From: an uncultured Candidatus Binatia bacterium
GTDB lineage: Bacteria > Desulfobacterota > Binatia > Bin18
Length of the DNA stretch: 64,000 nucleotides
Direction: 5' to 3'
Assembly: GCA_958296235.1 (NCBI GenBank)
Contig: OY282457.1
Location: 2,661,338 to 2,725,337, forward strand
Numbering within the stretch: position 1 is the first letter of the stretch; the number at the start of each line of letters is the position of its first letter. Below the pieces are notes generated by a model, which was not told the origin of the DNA, did not search any database, and was given only the letters and a program-made list of their open reading frames with translations. The translations under genes were made by a program, and so were the position numbers. Of the stretch, positions 26,015 to 34,900 are shown piece by piece.

Positions 26015-26926
26015 ATGGCCGAGGTATTTCGCAAAATTGTGTGTCCCGTTTATTTGGATGAAATATCGCCTCAGACGTTGGCTCACGCTCGACACTTCGC
26101 CCAACTCGGAGATGGCACCATCTATCTCCTCCATGTTGTGCCCACCGATGAACTCCATCTGCTGCGCAAGGTCTATAGGCCGGACGAAAGTGGCGGGGCG
26201 GATATCAGTACGGCAGAACGGGTGGCCCGTGAACAACTGGAGGCTGTTGCTCAGGAACATCTCAACGACACCCACTACGACATTGTCACCCAATTCAACA
26301 GCAATCCGGCCGCTGGAATTCTGGAAGCCCAAAAAGAAATAGGCGCTGATCTCGTAGTGATGTCCTCGCACGGTCGAACCGGACTTGCCCATCTCATTCT
26401 GGGCAGCGTTGCCGAAAGGGTCGTCCGAGAGTCTGTCTGTCCGGTGTTGACCGTTCGTCAAGGAGAGGCAGAGGCCACTCCCTCTGCATTCCAGCATATC
26501 CTTGTTCCGGTGGACATCGCCGACCGGTCGGCGACCGCCCTCATCTGTGCCAGGCAAATTGCGGCACAGCATGGGGGAACCGTTTATCCGCTCCACGTTG
26601 TTCCAACCGAAGACATTTACCTCCAACGGGACGTATACCGGCTTCAGGAAGGGGAAGGAACGAATCTTGTCCGAGCGGAAAAGGTCGCCAAAGAGCGATT
26701 GGCGGAAATTTCGCAGACTTATCTTGAGGGCGTCCGCTCTGAACCGGTTGTGCATGTGAGCAGTGATCCGGCTCGTACTTTTCTTGAAATGGAAAAGGAA
26801 GTTGGAGCGGATTTACTGGTTATGGCGACCCACGGGTTTACCGGTCTGTTTCACCTCTTGCTCGGCAGTCTGACCGAAAAAATGATGCGCGAAGCCGGCT
26901 GCCCGGTCCTGGCCCTGCATCAGTAG
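26015..26926 (+). CDS. tandem universal stress protein
   Basis: 303 residues made of two UspA domains. Each ends with the nucleotide-binding motif: GADLVVMSSHGRTGLAHLILGS (quoted in part) with ERVVRESVCPVL, and GADLLVMATHGFTGLFHLLL with MREAGCPVLAL. The two halves are clear repeats of each other. ATP binding is likely. Lies 45 bases after hpf and 51 before the ferritin-like gene, so the three are probably co-expressed under stress. RBS AAGGAGAGG. Confidence 0.92.
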   Translation: MAEVFRKIVCPVYLDEISPQTLAHARHFAQLGDGTIYLLHVVPTDELHLLRKVYRPDESGGADISTAERVAREQLEAVAQEHLNDTHYDIVTQFNSNPAAGILEAQKEIGADLVVMSSHGRTGLAHLILGSVAERVVRESVCPVLTVRQGEAEATPSAFQHILVPVDIADRSATALICARQIAAQHGGTVYPLHVVPTEDIYLQRDVYRLQEGEGTNLVRAEKVAKERLAEISQTYLEGVRSEPVVHVSSDPARTFLEMEKEVGADLLVMATHGFTGLFHLLLGSLTEKMMREAGCPVLALHQ

Positions 26927-26977
26927 CTAGGAGAAGGAGCGCGGAAGTCTGCTACGCAACACAAGAGAAGGGACACG

Positions 26978-27490
26978 ATGATGAAGGATACGGCCTACAG
27001 GATCGTGAGTGAATCGCTGAAAGACGAGCTCCGGACGATTGATTTTTACTTGCTTGCCGCAGATGTCGCGCCCACTCCAGCCGCCCGCCTTGCAGCCCGG
27101 CAGTTCGCCAGAGAAGAAGAGCAACATTTTGACGACCTCATAGAGTGGATTGAATGGGAAGACGATCCAGAACTCCACACGGTCTTACAAAATATCCATC
27201 TCCTCCAGTACGACCCGTCGCCCCAAACCGATGCCGTGCGGCACTGGGTAGAGCTCTGCCACCAGCAGGAGGTCTCCGACCCCGTGCGGATGCTGTTTGA
27301 GATAGCGCTGGCGAAAGAGCAGGAGTCGCTCGGGCACTATCATGACCTGGAGCGCAAAGTCACAGAGCCGCTCGCTCGTCGGGTGCTGCACGCAATCTGC
27401 CAGGCCGAAGAACAGCACCAGCGATTCCTGGAAGAGCAGTATCACCGGCTGGTGGCTGAGCGTGAGGAGTCTACGCAGTCCTGGCATTAA
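26978..27490 (+). CDS. ferritin-like (rubrerythrin-type) domain protein
   Basis: 170 residues, all-helical, with repeated Glu-x-x-His pairs: KDELRTIDFYLLAADVA, FAREEEQHFDDLIEWIEWE, ALAKEQESLGHYHDLE and QAEEQHQRFLEEQYHRLV. These four helices give the carboxylate-bridged diiron site of ferritin-like proteins. The rubredoxin tail of true rubrerythrin is missing. Probable oxidative-stress or iron role. Starts with ATG ATG; either may be used. Confidence 0.78.
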   Translation: MMKDTAYRIVSESLKDELRTIDFYLLAADVAPTPAARLAARQFAREEEQHFDDLIEWIEWEDDPELHTVLQNIHLLQYDPSPQTDAVRHWVELCHQQEVSDPVRMLFEIALAKEQESLGHYHDLERKVTEPLARRVLHAICQAEEQHQRFLEEQYHRLVAEREESTQSWH

Positions 27491-27528
27491 GGGCGTTTCA
27501 AGCGAAGCTCCAGCCGTGCCGGGGGCTC

Positions 27529-27608
27529 CCGTCATGCCGGACGTGAGCAGACATCCAGCCGGCGGCGGGGGCTGGGGGCCTGGATTCCTGCTTCCGCAGG
27601 AATGACGG
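27529..27608. repeat. interspersed repeat with CGTCATGCC...GGAATGACGG ends
   Basis: The ends CCGTCATGCC and GGAATGACGG are inverted, with internal CTGGATTCCTGC and TTCCGCAGGAAT hairpin. This type of repeat is widespread in GC-rich proteobacterial genomes. It follows the ferritin-like gene. Confidence 0.6.
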
Positions 27609-27654
27609 ATGGGTACACAGCATCGTAATTTGCTCTAAGGGAAGAAGAGCAGCC

Positions 27655-28150
27655 TCAAAAGGATACTTCATACGGAGGACCCTCAGCTTCCTTAGCTTCC
27701 TTCACACGTACTGTCCGTTTTCCTGAAAGGCGAGAGAGATTGTCCGGGAGATAGCGTTCAACCTGCTCTATCCCTCCAAGGTCTTGCACTGCCTGAGAGA
27801 TGTGCTGTAGCTTCTCTTCGGTCCTTCCCTCTTTTTCCCATGTCTGGCGGATATGCCAGATAGTTTTTCCCATGTCTGGCGGATATGCCAGATAGCGAGT
27901 TATGGACGGCGATAATCGGCCGATAGTTTTGTTGGATCTGCTTCTCCCTCAGCGCGAGGCCAGAAACGAAGGCGACATCAAATTGGCGCTCTATTCCTCG
28001 GCCGAGTGAGCGCGCTTTCTGTGAGGGCCCTTCGGAGAATAAGTTCGCCTGTCCTTGAATTGCCACGGCTCGTTTCGTTTCCAATATAGGGTATCGTCCA
28101 ATAAAGACTATCACGATCAATACAGAATGGCGCTCTCTCCCCCCACCGTC
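27655..28150 (-). pseudogene. relic of a DNA methylase-like gene, frameshifted by a 32-bp duplication
   Basis: On the minus strand the frame encoding ALREKQIQQNYRPIIAVH is joined to IWHIRQTWEKEGRTEEKLQH (next frame) only after removing one copy of a 32-bp tandem duplication at 27832-27895. The phrase QIQQNYRPIIAVH recalls the N-terminal region of DUF1156-type adenine methylases, followed there by a Trp-Phe-Ala-Arg motif that is missing here. The relic is therefore both internally deleted and frameshifted. The family call is tentative; the broken state is clear. Confidence 0.4.
27832..27895. repeat. 32-bp perfect tandem duplication
   Basis: Two identical copies, each starting TTTTTCCCATGTC and ending GGCGGATATGCCAGATAG, at 27832-27863 and 27864-27895. 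32 is not a multiple of three, so it shifts the minus-strand frame. Confidence 0.9.
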
Positions 28151-28157
28151 CTCCAGG

Positions 28158-28345
28158 TCAAAACTCCATCTCCCTGGCATCTTCCGCAATATGGAGGGGC
28201 GCAGTCGCTGCTCGTACTGCGTCGGGGGTGAGGCTTGGCGCAAGTTCTTTGAGGACAAAGCCCTGAGAGGTCACTTGAATCAAGGCCAGATTCGTCAGCG
28301 CCCACGAGACATACTCGCGAGCGGTGAGTGGACAGGTACACTTGG
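28158..28345 (-). pseudogene. C-terminal relic of a CoA-transferase beta subunit
   Basis: The last 62 codons of a minus-strand frame read CTCPLTAREYVSWALTNLAL, then FVLKELAPSLTPDAVRAAT. This is the C-terminal pattern of 3-oxoacid/glutaconate-type CoA-transferase beta subunits (CxxPLTgr..Vd.ivTdlav, then LvElAPGvt.eeVraaT). Upstream sequence is not homologous and runs into the oppositely oriented gene at 28487, so only a fragment is left. An upstream ATG keeps the frame open to 28565. Confidence 0.45.
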
Positions 28346-28486
28346 GGAGAAGCGTTGGCTCCCCCGCTTTATACTCAGTGAGAAAATCTGGGCTGACCGC
28401 TCGGTCAGGTTGATCTTCGGCTGCCCGCCCCGTAATATAGCTCATCAGGCCGAATGAGCGAATAGAGCGTACAGAAAGGACAACCG

Positions 28487-29047
28487 GTGGCTGACCATCC
28501 AGTTTGGCTCTCACAAGGCGTCCCTGAGAGGGAAACACCGCCGCTGGCGCTATTTCACTATCCACTCGCTTTTACTCTTGTCGGTCAAGAAGCTGGAGCC
28601 CCGCCGACGGTGACAGTAGAAACCCCGCCGGATGATATCAGTGCCGCAGACCTGGCGTATATGGAGAAGGTCCTGAATTTTGTGAGCGCGCAGCAACAGA
28701 GCGGCAACGTCCGGCCGCTCGACTCCCAACCCTCCCCGGCGGGAACCATGCCAACGGGTCGGATGTGCGACCTGTGCGAGATGGCCCATTACACGCAATG
28801 GTATGCCGAATTTTACGCGCCCGTGCGCTTCACCATTCTCGACTGCGACTCCTGTGAGGTGCCCATCGCGGTCCTTGGTGAGCACCGCGTTGAGGTACGC
28901 CCGGAAGAGGTGGCGTTTATGGAAAATGCTCTTAATCTCGTGGCCGAACAAAAGTATACCGGAAAATTCCCGAAGTGGATGTTTGACCACAATATGCGGC
29001 AGATTCCGGATCATTATCATTTTCATGTCCGCCCCCTACTCTGGTAA
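28487..29047 (+). CDS. HIT-like protein of unknown function
   Basis: 186 residues, GTG start with AAAGGA upstream. The C-terminus carries a histidine triad, DHYHFHVRPLLW, as in HIT/GalT-type nucleotide-binding proteins. A Cys pair MCDLCEM and another ILDCDSCEVP lie mid-protein and could bind zinc, as in GalT. Two similar segments (ADLAYMEKVLNFVSAQQQSG and EVAFMENALNLVAEQKYTG) suggest an internal duplication. It may hydrolyse or transfer nucleotidyl groups; inference. Followed 13 bases on by the alcohol dehydrogenase gene. Confidence 0.55.
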   Translation: MADHPVWLSQGVPERETPPLALFHYPLAFTLVGQEAGAPPTVTVETPPDDISAADLAYMEKVLNFVSAQQQSGNVRPLDSQPSPAGTMPTGRMCDLCEMAHYTQWYAEFYAPVRFTILDCDSCEVPIAVLGEHRVEVRPEEVAFMENALNLVAEQKYTGKFPKWMFDHNMRQIPDHYHFHVRPLLW

Positions 29048-29060
29048 GCGGTGAGGAGAA

Positions 29061-30095
29061 GTGACGACTATGCAGGCGGTGTTATTGCTCGGCCCTGGAA
29101 AGATTGCCTGTCAGGAATTGTCGGTGCCGGAACCGGGCCCCGAAGATGTGGTGCTGAAGGTTGGGTCTGCGCTGACCTGCGGAACGGACCTCAAGGCTTT
29201 TTTGCGGGGCCATCCCAAGATGCCGCCACCGATTCGTTTTGGCCATGAATACTCTGGAACGATTGCCGCGCGTGGGTCGCAGGTTACGAACTTTCGCGAG
29301 GGCGATGAGGTTATGCTCGCGCCAACCGGTCCATGCGGTCTCTGTTTTTACTGCCAGCGTGACCAGGAAAATCTGTGTACGTCGCTTATGGCGACCATGG
29401 CCTTTGGCGGCTATGCCGAATATGTCAGCCTGCCCGACCGGGTTGTCCGCTCCAATATGTTCCCCAAGCCAAAAAGCCTGCCCTTTGTTGAGGCGGCGCT
29501 GTTGGAGCCGGTGTCGTGTGTGGTCTTTGGATTACAGCAGGCGACCTTCACGCCTGAAGATACAGCAGTGATTATTGGCGCGGGGGGCTTTGGACTGCTG
29601 CATCTTATCCTCTTGAAAATGTTGGGTATGGAGCGTGTCCACATAGTGGCCAGGAACCCGGACCGGGCCAGAGTTGCGGGCGAACTTGGCGCAGACCGCG
29701 TGATTGCCTGTCCGGCCGAGGAAGCTCGGGCAGCAGTCCTGGAAGCCACTGGCGGTCGCGGGGCCGACCTGGTTATCGAGTGCACAGCCCAGCCGAGCGT
29801 CTGGGAGGAATCCCTGTTCTTCGCCCGTCCCGGCGGCCAGGTCATTCTTTTTGGCGGCTGTTCGCCGGGAACCAAGGTTACGCTGGACGCGACCCGGCTG
29901 CACTATGATCAGATTCGTCTGTCGAGCCCCTTTCACTTTAACCCGGCCGCCGTGCGTAAAGCCTCTGAACTGCTCATATCCAGACAGATTCCGACCGAGT
30001 ATCTGATCAGCGGTCGCTACCCCCTGGTTGACCTCTGCCAGGCGTTTGATCGGATGCAGCGCGGCGAGGGGATCAAATACGAAGTCGTACCCTGA
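29061..30095 (+). CDS. zinc-dependent alcohol dehydrogenase family (MDR)
   Basis: 344 residues. Catalytic zinc ligands Cys in LTCGTDLK and His in RFGHEYSG; structural zinc cysteines GPCGLCFYCQRDQENLC. The Rossmann motif is IIGAGGFGLLHLILL. Similar to threonine/sorbitol dehydrogenase-like MDR enzymes. It oxidises an alcohol with NAD(P). It sits 15 bases before the CoA-transferase gene, so the two may form an operon with the HIT-like gene. Confidence 0.9.
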   Translation: MTTMQAVLLLGPGKIACQELSVPEPGPEDVVLKVGSALTCGTDLKAFLRGHPKMPPPIRFGHEYSGTIAARGSQVTNFREGDEVMLAPTGPCGLCFYCQRDQENLCTSLMATMAFGGYAEYVSLPDRVVRSNMFPKPKSLPFVEAALLEPVSCVVFGLQQATFTPEDTAVIIGAGGFGLLHLILLKMLGMERVHIVARNPDRARVAGELGADRVIACPAEEARAAVLEATGGRGADLVIECTAQPSVWEESLFFARPGGQVILFGGCSPGTKVTLDATRLHYDQIRLSSPFHFNPAAVRKASELLISRQIPTEYLISGRYPLVDLCQAFDRMQRGEGIKYEVVP

Positions 30096-30110
30096 GGGCG
30101 AAAGGCCGCT

Positions 30111-31352
30111 ATGAAAATTGTGACTCCAAACGAAGCCGTCCGGGCCATCCCCGACGGCAGTATCGCCATCTTCCCCCACAGCTGTGTCGAACCGACGGCC
30201 TTCTATACGGCCTTCCAGCGCGAGGTTGAGCGATTCAGCAATCTGACCGTGTATTCCGGGCTGGCGTTTGGAAAATATCCCTTTCTGGAGAAGGGCCTGG
30301 GAACGAATTTTCGCTATGTGACCTGGCAGGCTGCGCCCCAGCTTCGTCGCTTGTTCAAAGAAAACGACCCGCGCAAGGTCGGTTTTGCCCCCATGCGGTT
30401 TAGCGAGATCACCAGCATTGTGAACAAGAACGGCATCATCAAGCCAGATGTTGTCGTGACCCAAGTCTCGCCACCCGACCAGGACGGAACGGTCAGTTTG
30501 GGTATTTCCGTCAGTATCTATCAAGACTTTATCGATAGCGCGAAAATGGTGATCGCTGAGATGAATACGAATATGCCGGTAACGCATGGCCAGAGCCGGG
30601 TGCCGGTTGAGAAAATCGATTTTGCCATAGAGTCTTCCGAACCACTCGGGACCTATCGCACCCCACACCAGAGCGAGCGCGACGCCAGGATCGTTGACTC
30701 TGTTCTTGACTTGGTTCCTGACTTGGCCTGGGTGCAACTCGGGGTGGGTTCCGTCCCCGATGCGGTGCTGGGCCGACTGGCAGACAAACGCGGGGTGAAT
30801 CTCTACTCAGGCATGTTGTCCCAGGGGTTGGTCCAGTTTCTTGAGCAGGTGAAACACACGCCAAAGATTCTCACCGGCGAGCTTGCCGGCGACCAGGAGT
30901 TCTTTGATTTTTGTGGTCGCAACCCGCTCATAGAAATGGCGACCGTCGATGTCACCCACAATATTCTGGAGTTGGCCAAGCTGCCGCGTTTTGTCTCCAT
31001 CAATTCCGCCGTAGAGATCGACCTGCACGGGCAGAGCAATGGCGAGACCATTGGGCCGGTACAAATCAGCGGCGTCGGCGGCAGCCTCGACTATGTGGAA
31101 GCCGCGGCGCTGGCCGAGGACGGCGTGTCCATCATTGCGCTGCCGTCAACGACCGAAGACGGCAAACGCTCAAAGATCGTCGCCAGCCTGACCACCGGCG
31201 CCGTTGTCACCACGCCACGTTTCTGTACCGACTACATTGTGACCGAATACGGCATTGCCCGCATGAAGGGCAAAGACCTCCGCGGGCGGGCCGAAGCCCT
31301 CATCAACATTGCCCACCCGGATTTCCGGCCTGAGCTAGAGAAGAGCCTCTAA
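30111..31352 (+). CDS. acetyl-CoA hydrolase/transferase family (second copy)
   Basis: 413 residues. LAWVQLGVGSVPDAVLGRL, GVGGSLDYVEAAALAEDG and the C-terminal VTEYGIARMKGKDLRGRA with IAHPDFRPELEKSL. Paralogue of the 4992-6311 gene, about 26 residues shorter, partly at the C-terminus. Its last codons AGC CTC TAA overlap the first CRISPR repeat, so the stop codon is inside the repeat: array growth or insertion reached the gene end exactly. Probably functional since only the last residues differ from the paralogue. Confidence 0.88.
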   Translation: MKIVTPNEAVRAIPDGSIAIFPHSCVEPTAFYTAFQREVERFSNLTVYSGLAFGKYPFLEKGLGTNFRYVTWQAAPQLRRLFKENDPRKVGFAPMRFSEITSIVNKNGIIKPDVVVTQVSPPDQDGTVSLGISVSIYQDFIDSAKMVIAEMNTNMPVTHGQSRVPVEKIDFAIESSEPLGTYRTPHQSERDARIVDSVLDLVPDLAWVQLGVGSVPDAVLGRLADKRGVNLYSGMLSQGLVQFLEQVKHTPKILTGELAGDQEFFDFCGRNPLIEMATVDVTHNILELAKLPRFVSINSAVEIDLHGQSNGETIGPVQISGVGGSLDYVEAAALAEDGVSIIALPSTTEDGKRSKIVASLTTGAVVTTPRFCTDYIVTEYGIARMKGKDLRGRAEALINIAHPDFRPELEKSL

Positions 31353-31543
31353 TTCCCCTACAGAACTGGCAAAGGAAATCAGGCGGGTGCCTCTAATTCC
31401 CCTACAGAACTGGCCACGCGATCTGCGTGTTGCCTCTAATTCCCCTACAGAACTGGCCAAGGACAAGCTGAAATACCTCTAATTCCCCTACAGAACTGGC
31501 AAAGGAGACCCCCCACCCCCTCTAATTCCCCTACAGAACTGGC
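31346..31543. CRISPR. CRISPR array: five 25-bp repeats, four 18-19-bp spacers
   Basis: Identical repeats at 31346-31370, 31390-31414, 31433-31457, 31476-31500 and 31519-31543. The repeat begins CCTCTAATTCCCC and ends TACAGAACTGGC. Spacers are 19, 18, 18 and 18 bases; the centre-to-centre period is 43-44. All five repeats are perfect. The repeat has no long internal stem. Such short spacers are known from type V-C and V-D systems, which fits the Cas12c gene 456 bases away. The direction is unresolved; an AT-rich stretch on the right suggests the leader lies there and the array reads leftward. Confidence 0.95.
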
Positions 31544-31602
31544 CGTGTATCACTCAACCACTTATATTTCAATGAAATTCCGATTTATTAAAGATAGTAT
31601 TC
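31544..31602. promoter_or_regulatory. AT-rich stretch next to the CRISPR array (candidate leader)
   Basis: 59 bases between the last repeat and the cas1 relic, strongly AT-rich against a GC-rich background. Leaders of CRISPR arrays are typically AT-rich and carry the promoter. If this is the leader, the array is transcribed on the minus strand, away from the cas1 relic. No clear -10/-35 pair seen. Confidence 0.4.
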
Positions 31603-31892
31603 ATGTCTGAAATTAATGAATTTCAGCATCCAGATTCAATCTGGACATGGAAATTGAACAAACGAGGCGGGAAGACGACCCTGTGGCTGCCCTACGTCTC
31701 GCAGGTGGAGAGGGTTAAAAAAAGTGCCTGGCGGTTTACCTACAACGGGGGCGAGGTCGATGCCGATGTGGCACGCCTTGATTGTGTCATGTTCTACGGC
31801 GCAACCGGACAGATTCCCGTCGCACTCATCGATGAACTGGCCGCGTTCCGCTGCTCGTCCACCGGCTGCCGGGCGATATTCCGGGAAGGTAG
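31603..31892 (+). pseudogene. cas1: cas1 relic, frameshifted and truncated
   Basis: The first frame reads TLWLPYVSQVERVKKSAWRF, then DVARLDCVMFYGATGQIPVALIDELA, the N-terminal beta-domain pattern of Cas1 (quoted here in two pieces of at most 20: RLDCVMFYGATGQ, IPVALIDELA). Near 31840 the match jumps to the -1 frame, RVPLLVHRLPGDIPGR, the next conserved Cas1 strand, and stops at TAG 31890-31892. One base has been lost, and the rest of Cas1 (about 230 residues with the metal ligands) is absent. The array can therefore not gain spacers through a local Cas1. Confidence 0.65.
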
Positions 31893-31907
31893 AAATGCCT
31901 CCCCTTG

Positions 31908-31936
31908 TGTAGGGCGTCCGGGGAGGCGGGGACGCC
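31908..31936 (+). ncRNA. candidate scoutRNA-like element (weak)
   Basis: TGTAGGG at 31908-31914 is complementary to CCCTACA of the repeat, and is directly followed by a seven-pair hairpin, GGCGTCC at 31913-31919 with GGACGCC at 31930-31936. Types V-C and V-D use a short-complementarity RNA (scoutRNA) coded near cas1 and the array. Position and form fit, but seven bases can match by chance and no promoter is seen. Confidence 0.25.
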
Positions 31937-31999
31937 TTCCAGATTGAGGTATGGATGATCAGTCCTAGGACCTGGAAGGGAATATGGAGATACAGTCGT

Positions 32000-34900
32000 T
32001 CATTCCTGCCTCTCGGTCAAGTCCCGAAGCGTCGCTCTCGACTTCTCCACGTCAATCCGCTCCAGAAAACGTCGTCCAATGTTGATCGCAGCGTTTTCGT
32101 CCGCGTGCCCCCCGAAACCACAGTCCACGTAAACACATGTGAAACGCGCCTGCGTGGTGTCGGGCGACATTTCGGATCTTGGGGCTTGACGCAGGTTTCG
32201 CTTGACGATGCGCTCAATGTCGTGGCGTGGCCGGATTCCCTTCGAGACCGGCGTGTTCAGCGGCGGCCTTTCCTTGCGGCGGCGGAATTCCTTCAGCGCA
32301 CGGGGCGGATAATCGGCGCGTTCGAGAAGCCGTATTGTCCCGTCTCCAAGGGGTATGCGGCCGTCTTCTCTCACTTCGATCTTGTCCGGCAGGCTGCGTA
32401 GAGCGTGAAGTACGTTTCGTTTGCAACGATGGCAAATCTGGCTGGTGCCGGCCGGGTTAATCGCGACACCGGGAGAAGTGCGCAGCGGCTTGGACGGACC
32501 AGAATACTGTTTCTCCTTCTTGCCCCAGGTGCGGGTGTGGACGTAGGGATGCTCCCAGCTATCCGCGGTGAACCAGTGGTGGTGGCGAATCGTCTTATGC
32601 GCATCGACTTCGGAGAAAGTGTAGCGGCGCAGGACCGAGCCGTAGATCATTTCGAGTTGTCTGCTGCCCGCCTCGAAATTTCCGACCGAACTTTCGAGAA
32701 TGGGAAAGCCCTGGAACCGTTCGCAGAGGGTCTCGATACGATTGCAGACGTCTCCCACGACATTTTCCCGAAACCGCATCAGAGCTTTCGAGTAGGTCTG
32801 GCCGACCTTCTGATTGGGCTGACGCGAACCGCGATGCCGGCGTACCGCGGCCATCAACTGCCTGAAGGCAGGAATTGCGACCGTGCCGACTTTAATAGGG
32901 TCCTGGCTGTTGTTTTCCACAAAATTTCTCAGTGAGAAGATCGCGTATCCGATACGTCGCTCCCCCTGGTCGATGGCAACGATGTTGTCGAACAACAAGT
33001 TGTCGTTGGTTTCGGGATACGGCCGCTTGTCAATCACGGGAACGGCAAGCTCGGCTTTAATTTTCACCGGCTCGGACAAAAGGCGTACCTCCTCGCCTGT
33101 GACGCGAAAAGACTGCTTGAAATATCGGTCAAGGAGCAACGTGTAGTCGCCGAGCTTGATATCCTTGCCCCGCACGGTATCCGTTAAGGCCCGGTCTAGC
33201 CACGTCTTGAAGGAGGGCGGTCCGATCAGCCGAAAAGCCGGCCTTTTCATGACTCTCCAGCGTTTGAGCTCGGCGGCGTTCTTCTTGATGGGTAGGCCCG
33301 CCAACTTTGGGGCCGTGCCGTGGCGAAGGTCGAGTTCGACGAACCAGTCATGGGGCGCTTGACGCAGCAGGGCGCGTGAACCCGGCTCGGGAAACTTCGC
33401 CTTGCTCAAGCCCTCCACCGTCTTACGGGGCAGAACGGCGTCGGTCTGGTCACGTGCGACCGCTGGGAGCGCCAAGCCTTTGGCAATCTCGCCCTTGGCT
33501 GAGGAATAGTCCGCGGGCGGCTGCCAGGGGCGATCCTTCGGGACATAGAACAATTCTTCGTGGCCGAGGCGCAGAAACTTGGTGCGAACGATGAAGCTGT
33601 CGCGGAACGCGCGAAACGACAGGCCGTTGATAGCGCTGTTGAACAGGTTGAACGCACGCACGGCCACGTCACGGGGAACCTCGTCAGCGTTGAGTTGCGC
33701 GGCGAGCAAAGGAGGGATGACGATGAAATCGCCGTCGAGTTCGGGTTTTGCCAAGCGCCCCGGTACATGATCGGGTAGCCCGCCGAGCCGTGTCGTAAAG
33801 ACGAACGCTTCAATCGCCAAAAGATCGCGCAGACGCGCTTGATCCGCGGTTGGAACCGAGCGCAGTTCCTCGCGGATTTCCGCGGTCAGCTCCTCCAACC
33901 ATGAGAGCCAGTCGGTTGCGTAGGCGCGGTCCATGTCGAGAGCGTACGCCCGATGGCGTGAAGTGCTGAATGGGTGTCGGTAGATGACGCCCCTGCGGTT
34001 GTGGAAGTAAAGATTTGCTTCCCGCTTCTCACGAAAGAGCGGCGTCATGGCATCCCGGACCCGTCCTCCCGCACCTGGCGACAGTCGGCGCGACATGGCT
34101 CCGATTCGGTTAAGCAGACGCCGGAGCGCGTATTCATTCGCCAGAGCGGGGTCCATGCCACGGTCGGAGAGTGCCTTCCGCTCGCGTTCTTCCAGAACGG
34201 GGAACGGGTCAAGGGAGGCAGCACCGCTCGCCCATTCGGTGAGCCGCCGGAAGTGCTCGCGGCGTCGCTGCATGGCTTCGTTCAGGCTGGTTTCCAGGCG
34301 TTGAATCTCGCCACTGGCGTCGTCGGTTCCGCCGGATATCCTGTTCAGCTTTGGCAGTTCCTTGAGACCCTTGGGAATGCCTGGCTTGAGCGATTTCAGG
34401 ACCTCCGCCCGATTAGTGTCTTCGGCGTCTTCGATTTCCTGCTCAATGCGGTTGTCAAGCATGGCGAGTTGACCCGTGAGTTCGGTCAGTTCGCTTGCCA
34501 CGGCTTCAACGGTGGCGATATGCTCCGGTCCGGGAATACCTTGACCTCTCAAGATGGCGAGCGCGTTGCCGGCTTCTTTGACCCGCTCAGGGAGGCGGTC
34601 CGAGAGGACCATGAGGCCGGCAGCATCGGTGTGCTGGCCTGAAAACAGCGTGGCGCTTTCGGCGTCCGTCAGTCGTTCGGGTATGGAGATGACCGGCGGC
34701 TGGGAGTGTAGCGCGGTGAGTTCACCAATCCGGTTCCAATAGTTCGAGACCCACGAGGAAATTTTCCCGCCGACGGAACTGCGAAACTCTGCATAGCCAT
34801 CGGTGTCGAAGAACGGGTTGACCGGAATCGCGTCCGCGAATGCCTTGAGTTGCTCAACCCGCCGCCGCTCTTCGCGCGGGACACCGAGGTCTTCGATAAT

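Noticed and set aside
33974-34642. 222-codon plus-strand frame inside cas12c
   Set aside because: Antisense to a coding region with clear homology; no independent support.
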